The notes under the pieces are model-generated. The model saw nothing but the letters and a program-made list of their open reading frames with translations. It ran no database searches and was not told where the DNA came from. Source: Protostelium mycophagum (Eukaryota; Evosea; Variosea; Protosteliida; Protosteliaceae). Taken from it: a stretch of DNA of 27,193 nt. Positions 19,628 through 27,193 of this stretch are shown piece after piece. Location of the stretch: the NCBI GenBank assembly GCA_002081555.1, contig MZNV01001685.1, positions 1 to 27,193 of the forward strand. Direction: 5' to 3'. The position numbers and the translations under genes were made by a program. Position 1 is the stretch's first letter; every line of letters starts with the position of its first letter.

Positions 19628-20313
19628 TAGGGTCCGTCTTGAGACAATAGAAGCTGTGATCGGGAAGATCGTGTGACAATGATATTCAACTTGAAAATCT
19701 AAATTTAACTTCTATTTCCGCAACGTTTGGTTTCGACCTCTGATTTCATTTCTGTGTGTCTCTCGCTATAACAGTGAAGAGCGTCTGCTTGTGACAGTAC
19801 AAGACAGCAGAACTGAAAGTGGCTTGGTCCAGTTTGAGTTCTTGTGCAGCAGAACTCGGTTCTCCTGGAGACATCATTCTTTCACTATTTGACATCGCCG
19901 GTAGCGTATTGCAAAAAAACTCAATCAAAATGAATTACGTCAGCTTCCTACGTGTAACAACAGAAAAGCCCTTCTCAACCTTCTCGAACAACAGGTACCT
20001 TTGCTTCAGAAAACATTGACAATCACACAACATCGACTTATGACCATTACCACACAGCAAAAGTCGGTGGAAATCGGCAGTCCGACTCCCTATGAAAAGA
20101 ATTTTCAAGATCCGGAGCTTGATTTTGACACCCCTTCAACTTGTCATTATGCGGTAAGACACGAGCAGTGCGCGTTAGTGACAAAATAATACACCGAGAT
20201 TCCGATGATATTCTGCAGTTCTGTATAACTACATTTTGTGGCAAATACACTCATTCGATTCCAAGCGATACAAACAACAACACACGACTTCACGAACACA
20301 CTACACGATCACT
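19628..20313. promoter_or_regulatory. Gap between divergent NLR-like and Cys-rich genes
   Basis: These 686 bases hold both 5' regions. Coding-like fragments exist on the plus strand at 19931-20155, but no complete phase-consistent gene emerges. The last 35 bases before the Cys-rich start contain ACTTCACGAACA, also found just before the start of the right-hand surface protein gene. Confidence 0.45.
20040..20189 (+). CDS. Possible small protein or exon (49 codons), doubtful
   Basis: ATG at 20040 opens a frame with balanced, protein-like composition (MTITTQQKSVEIGSPTPYEK, FQDPELDFDTPSTCHYA) up to a GTAAGA donor at 20156, or to a stop at 20189 if unspliced. No family is recognised. It may be an exon of a gene I could not assemble, or UTR. 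Confidence 0.25.
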   Translation: MTITTQQKSVEIGSPTPYEKNFQDPELDFDTPSTCHYAVRHEQCALVTK

Positions 20314-21948
20314 ATGAAATTTATCTACGTCGCCTTCCTCTTAGGCGTCACTCTCTTCGCCGTCCAAGGACAGTACGCAGTCCCCTCTCTTCACGACGAG
20401 TGTGAGGACAGCTGCAACCCTTCCTCTGATTCCAACTGCTGCGGCTGCTGTGGCACAGACTCCACTTGCAGCGGTGAGTCATTTTGACTTCTTCCACCTT
20501 TTGTCTTTCTGATCATCAAAGGAAATGCCATCTCAAAGAGATGTTGCCCCACCAACTCTGGTTTCTGTGGATGTATCTCCAACAGAGCTTTCTGCTCTGG
20601 ATCCGTCTGGAACTCCTCTCGCGTCAACGGCACCGACTCTTTCGGTACCTGTTTCGATACATCTGCAGCCACCTGCACTTACGACCCCAACCCTAACCTT
20701 TGGATCGTCTGCCCCACCACCCACACCGCTTGCAAGTCTGCCAGCTTTTTCTCTTGCTGCGGTCCCGACACCGAGTGCACCAGCAATTCCATCAGCTCTT
20801 ACCCCGTCTGCTCACCCAAGGCAACCACACAAGAGGAAGTCCCTGCCACGTCATCACAGGAGACCGAGTCCGACTCTGGACTCGCCGTTCCTTCAGAGAA
20901 TCCCTCTTGCCAGGCAGAATGCTCTCCTTCTAACAGCACATGCTGTGGATGCTGCTCCGAAGAGGGAACTTGTGCAGGAAATGCCATCTCTAAGAGATGT
21001 TGCCCAGCCAACTCTGGTTTCTGTGGATGTATCTCCAACAGAGCTTTCTGCTCTGGATCCGTCTGGAACTCTTCTCGCGTTGACGGTTACGACACCTTCG
21101 GTGCTTGCTTCGACGCTTCTTCAGGCGCCACATGCTCTTACAACCCCAACTCCAACTTGTGGATTGTCTGCCCCAACCAGTACACCGCCTGCGAGTCTCG
21201 CAGCTTCTTCTCTTGCTGTGCTCCCGACACCGTCTGTACCACAACATCTTTAGACTCTTACCCCATCTGTGCCCCCAGAGAGAGCCAGACCATGCCACTC
21301 CCTGCCACGTCATCTTCTGAAGATGACAGTGCATCTACTTGTGCCAAGTCTGACTACTGTCCCTCCACACTCTGCGCTTGTAACGGAGCTTGCTACAGCG
21401 AGGACCAATACTGCTGCCCCAACGGACAATTGACCCAGAAGTCTTTCTGCTCCACCACCCCCACCCCCTCCACGTCATCACCCGCAACTACCGAGGGAGC
21501 TTTTGTTGGCGCCACACCAGAGGCCTTCTCCACCGTTGTTGGAGGACAGCAATACACCTTCGCTTACCAGTCACCCACAACACCCCCAGGAAACGTGTAT
21601 ATCCTCTTTTTAGGCCCCGCCTCCCTCGGTGCTGGTGCCCTCGGTGCTAACCCTTTCGTCACAACCGTCACCATCCCCACCGGCTTGGCTTCCGGCCTCT
21701 ACAACTTGACATTCATCGAGCAGTACAACGGTCAGGGACCTTCAGACTACAGCAGAAGCACTGTCAGACCTCTTTACGTGTCTAACGTCGCCACCTCCAG
21801 CGCTACCCCAGCTACATCTTCTGCATCTAGCACCTGTGCCAAGTCTGATTACTGTCCCTCCACACTCTGCGCTTGCAATGGAGCTTGCTACAGCGAGGAC
21901 CAGTACTGCTGCCCCAACGGACAGCTCACCCAGAAGGCTTTCTGCTAA
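20314..21948 (+). CDS. Secreted Cys-rich protein with two tandem modules and two C-terminal Cys repeats
   Basis: Two exons (20314-20473, 20522-21948; 48-nt intron) give 528 residues. A signal peptide (MKFIYVAFLLGVTLFAVQG) is followed by two near-identical Cys-rich modules (about residues 29-160 and 183-300) sharing NAISKRCCP, SGFCGCISNRAFCSGSVWNS and NLWIVCP. Ser/Thr-rich linkers follow, and a 37-residue eight-Cys unit (CAKSDYCPSTLCACNGACY...) occurs at 327-363 and again at 492-528. Between these units is a beta-rich stretch (VVGGQQYTFAYQSP, TTVTIPTGLASGLYNLTFIE) resembling the Kre9/Knh1-type extracellular domain. The codons are strongly C-ending, unlike its neighbours, suggesting very high expression. 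A cyst, spore or cell-coat protein is a reasonable inference. No enzyme motif is seen. Confidence 0.85.
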
Positions 21949-21954
21949 ATGTTG

Positions 21955-21960
21955 AATAAA
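21955..21960 (+). terminator. Poly(A) signal of the Cys-rich secreted protein
   Basis: AATAAA lies 6 nt after the TAA stop, so the 3' UTR must be very short. Confidence 0.55.
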
Positions 21961-22154
21961 AACGAAGAGAAAAATCAGTTGGTTGCATCTCCTCTCTGTT
22001 TAATAAATAAAAATTAGTAAGAGTTCTCTGATTACGGAATTGTATAAATGAACGGGCAGCTGGTGAATTTTGGCTTCAACCGAATACTCCACGAAAATCC
22101 GTCACAAACTTTATTTCTGAAACGCCGTGATATTACCCGATCCCGCTCTAAGAG

Positions 22155-24207
22155 ATGATGATCTCGCTTGCCACGCTCAGTTCCAAGAGAAACATTTTCC
22201 CACCAAAATTACAGCCTGTATCTTTACTGCAACGGCGCTATGTCGGTTCTTCCGCTCATATTCACAAGGCCGGTCCACTGGCACGATGGCAGCAGTTAGT
22301 CGAGGAGAAGAAGATCAGGCCAGATAATCATCAAAAGAAAATTGTAGAATCACTGGATCAACTATACAAAGACATCAGTAATTATCAGCCCAAGCCACAT
22401 GAAGTGGTTAAACCTGGTGTGAGTCAACACGATACACATAAGACCATTCACAATATTGATGTTGACAGTTGTTTGATAAATGGTTCAAATCATCAAAGAA
22501 GACGAAAGATGAAGAATATACCTTCTCTAAAGACATACCAAAAGGAGCATATCTCTACGGAGATGTAGGTTGTGGAAAGACCTTCTTGATGGATCTTCTT
22601 TATGATGCCTGTGTGAATGACCCTAAAATCAAATCGAGACGAGTCCACTTTCATGATTTCATGTTAGATATTCATCACAGTAAGCCTAAGAACTTCATTT
22701 TACGTCTGTACATCATATATCAGATGGCTTGAATCCTGATCACTGCAGGGATGCATCTGCACAGACAGAAAGAGGCCTTAGCGGACCCAATACCGCCGCT
22801 CGTGACAGAGCTGTCTTCACAAGCATGGTTCTTGTGTTTTGATGAATTTCAAGTGGGTTTTCTCAACTTCAAGATTTATATTTTGCCTCAAAACATTTAA
22901 AATGAATACGAACTATAAAAGATCTGATCATTCAGGATTTAGATCTCGTACTGAAAACCACAGGTTACAGACGTCGCAGACGCTGCGATATTGCACAGAC
23001 TGTTCTCTTCTCTTTTTCACAACGGTGTTGTCGCGGTGATGACCTCAAACAGACACCCCAAAGGTTAATAATCCCGAATATTGTTCTATTTTCCCAATAA
23101 AAATCATGGTCAAATCATGCGTTGTAGATGCATAGATAACCTTGCCTCCGGCAAAAATATTAAAAAAATAATTCAATATTTTGTAAAAAAATTCAATTAC
23201 CAACAAAATCCTTCCAAAAAATATTCAAAATTGCAGATCTTTACAAGAACGGACTTAAGCGAGAGTTGTTCCTACCTTTTATTGACATTATACAACGACA
23301 GAACAACGTCCTGTGCCTCAACTCTGGCGTGGATTACCGGTTAGCAGGCACGATGTCCCAGAAGATATTCAACTTGTGAGTTTAAAGATCCTTCAGGATG
23401 TCCGTATTACATGATTTCATATTTATTAAAAGATGCGGAATACCTGGTTCTTATTGATAAAAATAGTCCGCTTGGACCTGAGACTACAAAAACACTCGAC
23501 GAATTGTTCAACACACTGACACACGGAAAACCTGGTGAGGATAATAGGATTTTGAAAGAACTCTCCGTCAGAATACACGAAATTCTCCATCAAGATGACT
23601 CGAATTCGAGTGGATCATCTACAACGATATATGCTGATCATCTCAGCCCACAGCCAAGAGATCGACGTGGGCTCTGGTCGTAAATATTTGGTCCAGAAAT
23701 GCGCTAGAGATGTCGCCAGGTTCACTTTTGACGAATTATGTATGAAGCCTTTGGGTTCGGCCGACTACATCGCCATTTCCAAGAATTTTCATACCGTGAT
23801 CATCGACGACATCCCGGTACTTAACGCATACACACAGCTTAACCAGGCGAGGAGGTTCATTAACCTTGTCGACGAGCTCTACAACTACAAAGTGAGATCT
23901 AGAATCATCCTCAACCATCACAACGCTTCACAAAAATTCTCGTGGATTTATCGCCCAATTCTCGCTGAGATCTCACTGAAATCTCCAGGTCAAGTTCATC
24001 TGCTCAGCAGCAGCACCACCTAAAGAGCTTCTCTCCATTGTAGATGAGAAACCCATCACTATACCAGGAAAACCCCAGCAGAAGAGGGTGGCGAGAGAAG
24101 AAGAAGAGGAGCACTTTATGTGGGCGAGATTAGTCTCCAGATTGACGGAGATGCAGTCAGAGGAGTACTTGGCTGCTGCACACCAGAAGGAAGACGAAAT
24201 GAAATGA
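22155..24207 (+). CDS. AFG1: AFG1/LACE1 family mitochondrial AAA-like ATPase (ZapE homologue)
   Basis: Eight exons (22155-22418, 22469-22679, 22749-22852, 22964-23063, 23237-23375, 23467-23534, 23647-23891, 23989-24207) give 449 residues. The Arg/Ser-rich N-terminus ([17 protein letters not shown]) looks like a mitochondrial presequence. Landmarks are [12 protein letters not shown], the P-loop GDVGCGKT (119-126), [10 protein letters not shown], Walker B FLCFDEFQ (Asp190-Glu191), [58 protein letters not shown] and [14 protein letters not shown]. The family supports degradation or export of mitochondrial inner-membrane proteins and is homologous to bacterial ZapE. The junction at 23535/23646 has an alternative acceptor 12 bases downstream, which would shorten the loop by four residues. 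The start could be either of two adjacent ATGs. Confidence 0.93.
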
Positions 24208-24604
24208 TTTTTTGATAATGACGCGTTGTAAATGGACCAAGTTGTGTTCCAGTTGTAGATGTCAGAGACTTGTTAATTTATTCTGTTTTACAAGATTAAT
24301 TGACATCCCCACGGCGATAGTTTTTGGAATTTTGCGAAGTCGGAGCTTGGTTTCAACTACACAGATGCACTCATCAATCTCATTGAGAAAAAGAACAGTC
24401 CACTAAGAGCAATAGGGTGCTGATGAAGCACATGACAATGCGTCTTGAGTGTCTTGAACAAGGTACATTTACAAAAGATGTGGAGATTCTCCTGAACCCC
24501 AACAATTTCTCCCCTTACCAATTTTGAACACAATCTGTACAGTATAGATGTCTCTTGTCTATCCAATTTTGTTTTTTAGAATTGTAGTGAGAGTGTCATC
24601 CTGC
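24208..24604. other. Intergenic region between AFG1 and PEBP genes
   Basis: About 400 bases without a supported gene. It contains two CGTTGTA/AGTTGTAGAT motifs (24226, 24252) like those at intron ends. These may mean a spliced 5' UTR of the next gene or an unassembled exon. Confidence 0.45.
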
Positions 24605-25346
24605 ATGTTTACGTCAGCACATCTTCGCTTTCAAATCCGATACGACAACGAATCAATCAGCATGCCTCTCATCCTACCCTCGCAAGCAACCCAGATGGCT
24701 CTATCTAAAGTGGGATTAATCCCAGAAGTATTTGAGCAGAACTTTAATGGATCTGCCGTGCTCCAGGTCAAATACTCTGATAAAGAGGTGATTATATTGA
24801 AAAATATCTTAAATGGATTTTAATCCTTCTAGGTCCAGATGGGCGCAACGTTTACTCCAGCTGAGGCTTCTGAACAACCAGAGGTGAACTTCTTCGTGGC
24901 AGAACCAGAGTCATTCTATGCTCTCTTTATGTTCGATCCAGACGCCCCATCGAGAACAGATCACAAGTTCGGTCCTTGGCGTCACTGGTATGTTGTGGTA
25001 AAGATGATGATCATCTTAGTCGTGCAGGATTGTCACCAACATCCCCGGCTCTGCTGGCACTGCTTCTGCAGGAGAGACTCATACTCCCTACATAGGCCCA
25101 GGACCAGGACCCAACACTGGAGAGCACAGATACTTATTCGTGTTGTACCAACAGACATCCAAGCAATCATTCAAAGTGAGTCCAGAAATGATAATTAAAC
25201 TCACCATTCTGACGTGTTCACAGGCATTACCCCATGATGAACGTCCTCAGAGAAGAAATTTCGACTTTGATGGGTTCGCTAAAGAACACAATCTGACGGC
25301 AGTGGGCGCGACCTTCTTCCTTGTCCAAACAGACGAAAAGCAGTAA
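24605..25346 (+). CDS. Phosphatidylethanolamine-binding protein (PEBP) family
   Basis: Exons 24605-24787, 24833-24987, 25028-25175 and 25224-25346 give 202 residues. The PEBP ligand-site motifs are present: FMFDPDAPSR (residues 94-102), GPWRHW (108-113), then IVTNIPGSA, THTPYIGPGPGPNTGEHRY and RYLFVLYQQ. The end RRNFDFDGFAKEHNL, ATFFLVQ is also typical. The family binds anionic lipids or phosphates and in animals and plants regulates kinase or flowering pathways. The role here is unknown. An in-frame upstream ATG at 24548 would add a hydrophobic 19-residue leader (LVYPILFFRIVVRVSS); the choice between these starts is open. AATAAA follows three bases after the stop codon. Confidence 0.9.
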
Positions 25347-25348
25347 TG

Positions 25349-25354
25349 AATAAA
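25349..25354 (+). terminator. Poly(A) signal of the PEBP gene
   Basis: AATAAA begins three bases after the TAA stop codon. Confidence 0.45.
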
Positions 25355-25469
25355 TAACATTGCCTGATCACTTTTATGTATGATATCAAAAATATTTTAA
25401 AAAAGAACAAAAATCTTGCCAATAAACTTGATTTCCTGAGGATAAATCATTGAGCACAGGAACAAGGCT

Positions 25470-25592
25470 ATGCAGAACCTCTTGAGACAGTTGAACGCTG
25501 AAAACGATCTTAATTTGTTCAATTCCTTCAGGTGCACTTTACACGACAAAACCGAAACCATGATAGAAGCCGCTGTTTTTATTCTTGGGTAA
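25470..25592 (+). CDS. Possible 40-codon protein or first exon, doubtful
   Basis: ATG at 25470 opens a protein-like frame (MQNLLRQLNAENDLNLFNSF, CTLHDKTETMIEAAVFILG). It ends at TAA 25590-25592, or splices at a GTAAGC donor (25589) into the palindromic-repeat region. No downstream exon that fits was found. No family is recognised. Confidence 0.3.
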   Translation: MQNLLRQLNAENDLNLFNSFRCTLHDKTETMIEAAVFILG

Positions 25593-25632
25593 GCAACAAT
25601 CGATCAGCATCATCAGCCAGACTCCCAATTCC

Positions 25633-25656
25633 CGGTAATAAACACGTTCATTACCG
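25633..25656 (+). repeat. Palindromic element CGGTAATAAACACG...CATTACCG
   Basis: These 24 bases match the copy at 17886-17909 at 22 positions, and the A/T-rich flank (GAGATTTTTACG) is also similar. The element lies upstream of the surface-protein gene. Confidence 0.7.
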
Positions 25657-25804
25657 AGATTTTTACGTTTTGTGCAAAAAACTATCCGAATTTTCGAATC
25701 CGCAGAAATTTCGAAATCGCCGAGTTTTTATTCGCCGAGCGATGTGATCACAAGCTCACTCACGCCGCACGCAACAACACGCCACCTTCACGCACTTCAC
25801 GAAC

Positions 25805-26687
25805 ATGGTAGGTCTAAAGTTCTCCTCTCTAATTCTGTCTTGTCTTCTTCGTCCTCAACTCAATCTCACAGCAAAACGCCATCCTCATTTTATCACTCTT
25901 CACATTTTTGGTATCAGCACAGCAGCAGCCAGCACCGGATATATATATCCGTGACCACCCTTTTGATTGGGTCACTTTATCTTCTTACGCAGACTCCAAC
26001 TGCCAGAATCGTCTTTCAGCGAGGGTCATCCACAATGGTCTTTGTGTTGGTGGAGGCAACAACTACGCAGTAGGATTCTGTGCGACAAGTGCGATCACCA
26101 ACAATATAATCTTCCTCTGTGGAGCAGATGACACATGCAGTGCGTAATTTGAATTTAATGGATTGTATTATGTTGAAAAAATCAGATCTCACTGCCTGTA
26201 CCGCCATCACATCACGCTACAACTCCTGCGTACCCAACTCTTACAGCAGCGTCCCCGGCGCATACATTAAAATCACCTGCTCAGAACCTTTCCCAGAATA
26301 CTCAGATGATGCAACGATCTATACCATCGCTGGTAACTGTGGAAATTACAATGCGTCCTACTTGATTCAAGATCCTCAATCGACATGCCAGAGCGGAAAT
26401 AACGGTGAGTCATTTTGCCGCCATTTTTCGAATTCAAATTGATCTGTACAGAATTGGTGTCTTGCGTCAACGGACTCTCTACATTCAGACAGTGCAGCGG
26501 CGATAGCTGTGACAGCTGTACCACAACCACCTCTGTTGTCACAAGATCCGAGTCTTGCTACCTCAACGCAGATTCTGCATTCCAAACGGTCACTTGTGGA
26601 AACCAATTCTCAACACCAAACTCGGCCACCGACATCGTCCCCACCCTCTTTGTGGTCCTCATTCTGATGGGAATCTTCATCTTCTAA
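25805..26687 (+). CDS. Cys-rich surface protein, probably GPI-anchored; first coding exon is ATG only
   Basis: Exons 25805-25807, 25872-26139, 26186-26404 and 26452-26687 give 241 residues. The first coding exon is just the start codon, followed by a 64-nt intron. This start is chosen because CAG joins directly to QNAILILSLFTFLVSA, a clear signal peptide. The ectodomain has many Cys residues (NCQNRL, LCVGGGNN, DDTCNLTACTA, NSCVPNS, KITCSEP, GNCGNY, QCSGDSCDSC) and potential N-glycosylation sites. The last residues are hydrophobic with no charged tail (VPTLFVVLILMGIFIF), which fits a GPI-anchor signal better than a transmembrane helix. No family is recognised. The short leader before the ATG (ACTTCACGAACA) recurs upstream of the other secreted Cys-rich gene. 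Confidence 0.8.
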
Positions 26688-26905
26688 AGATTGATTTGTG
26701 ACTTTTCATGACAAAATTATGTTATCCAATCATCACTTCAACCATCAATGCATTTATAAGAGGGTGCACTGACAAATTTTACTTCCGGCTGCAACATACC
26801 AGGGATAAAATACAAAATTCTGAAATTTAACTTGTGAATCAAAGGCGTCGATTATTCGAACACTCCACTGCACTGCGCTAGGTGCCGTTCTTCAATCAAG
26901 TCGAA

Positions 26906-26998
26906 ATGGCGACCGGCAAGTTTTCAGACTTTGATTTCTACCCCAGCATGTGCAGAGATCTTCAGGAACAGTCTATTCACAAACACAAAGACACATGA
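26906..26998 (+). CDS. Possible 30-codon ORF, doubtful
   Basis: ATG at 26906 encodes MATGKFSDFDFYPSM followed by a polar tail, then TGA. The composition is protein-like but the length is too small to judge. It may be a first exon of a gene continuing to the right. Confidence 0.25.
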   Translation: MATGKFSDFDFYPSMCRDLQEQSIHKHKDT

Positions 26999-27032
26999 CA
27001 AAATTCAACCACAACATATCAGCACATCTCCA

Positions 27033-27116
27033 CATCCACATCAGAACATCCACATCAGAACATCCACATCAGAACATCCAAATCTGAACATCCACATCTG
27101 AACATCCGCATTGAGA
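27033..27116 (+). repeat. 14-bp minisatellite, about six units
   Basis: Units of CATCCACATCAGAA are tandem at 27033, 27047 and 27061. Diverged units follow at 27075, 27089 and 27103 (A to T and C changes). The flank beyond continues with related CATTATCCA motifs. The unit length is not a multiple of three, which argues against coding. Confidence 0.9.
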
Positions 27117-27193
27117 CATTGAGACATTATCCACATTATCCATATTTCCACAATACCCAAGTATCCACACAGATTAATTGAACCATACACTGC

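Larger units (their letters stand above)
26688..27193. other. 3' flank with no clear gene apart from a small ORF and a minisatellite
   Basis: After the surface-protein gene, the remaining 500 bases hold one short ORF (26906-26998) and the 14-bp repeat array. No other exon is evident. Confidence 0.5.

Noticed and set aside
20525-21253. A 242-codon Pro/Ser/Thr-rich frame overlapping the Cys-rich secreted protein
   Set aside because: It is the shifted frame of a strongly C-ending coding sequence with duplicated modules. The in-frame product has a signal peptide and conserved Cys repeats, so this frame is a shadow.
23411-23683. A 90-codon frame in the AFG1 gene continuing through introns
   Set aside because: Only its middle ([17 protein letters not shown]) fits the AFG1 family; the ends are intronic by homology and phase.
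1-27193. Prokaryotic features (operons, ribosome-binding sites, CRISPR arrays, insertion sequences)
   Set aside because: The genes are eukaryotic and spliced throughout; no such features are visible. No tRNA or rRNA gene was recognised either.

Overview
The window comes from a unicellular eukaryote with a compact, intron-dense genome. Almost every gene is cut by small GT-AG introns, most of them 36-60 nt, and intergenic gaps are short (as little as 45 nt). Poly(A) signals (AATAAA) often lie only a few bases after the stop. Gene content (metaxin, AFG1-type ATPase, TK1-type thymidine kinase, gamma-glutamyltransferase, Cys-rich secreted coat-like proteins, a STAND/NLR-like protein) fits a free-living protist, possibly an amoeba. 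The species cannot be fixed from sequence alone. All models were spliced by eye, requiring phase-compatible introns and family homology.

Left part (1-5745): a partial minus-strand gene runs off the edge. Next is a minus-strand RING-H2 protein, divergent from a plus-strand ankyrin-repeat/Pro-rich/Ras-association protein. Two small plus-strand proteins of unknown family follow.

Middle (5891-14568), all plus strand: a 19-exon membrane-anchored gamma-glutamyltransferase; an uncertain spliced gene; thymidine kinase with an E2F-like site upstream; a rhodanese-methyltransferase fusion; a GC-rich non-coding block with a 12-bp stem and a TTTAGGG-complementary sequence; and a metaxin-like tail-anchored GST-fold protein.

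14812-19627, minus strand: one 18-exon gene of 1041 codons encoding an N-terminal helical domain, an NB-ARC-like NTPase with winged helix, and a long TPR array. This is NLR-like (STAND) architecture and the most interesting protein of the window.

Right part (20314-26687), plus strand: a secreted Cys-rich tandem-duplicated protein, an AFG1/LACE1 mitochondrial ATPase, a PEBP family protein and a probably GPI-anchored Cys-rich surface protein whose first coding exon is the start codon alone. The window ends in a 14-bp minisatellite.

Signals that the genes do not explain include a family of short palindromic elements (CGGTAAT...ATTACCG) inside introns and gaps, a recurrent CGTTGTAGAT element at intron 3' ends, introns that resemble each other, and two TTTAGGG-type telomere-like stretches.
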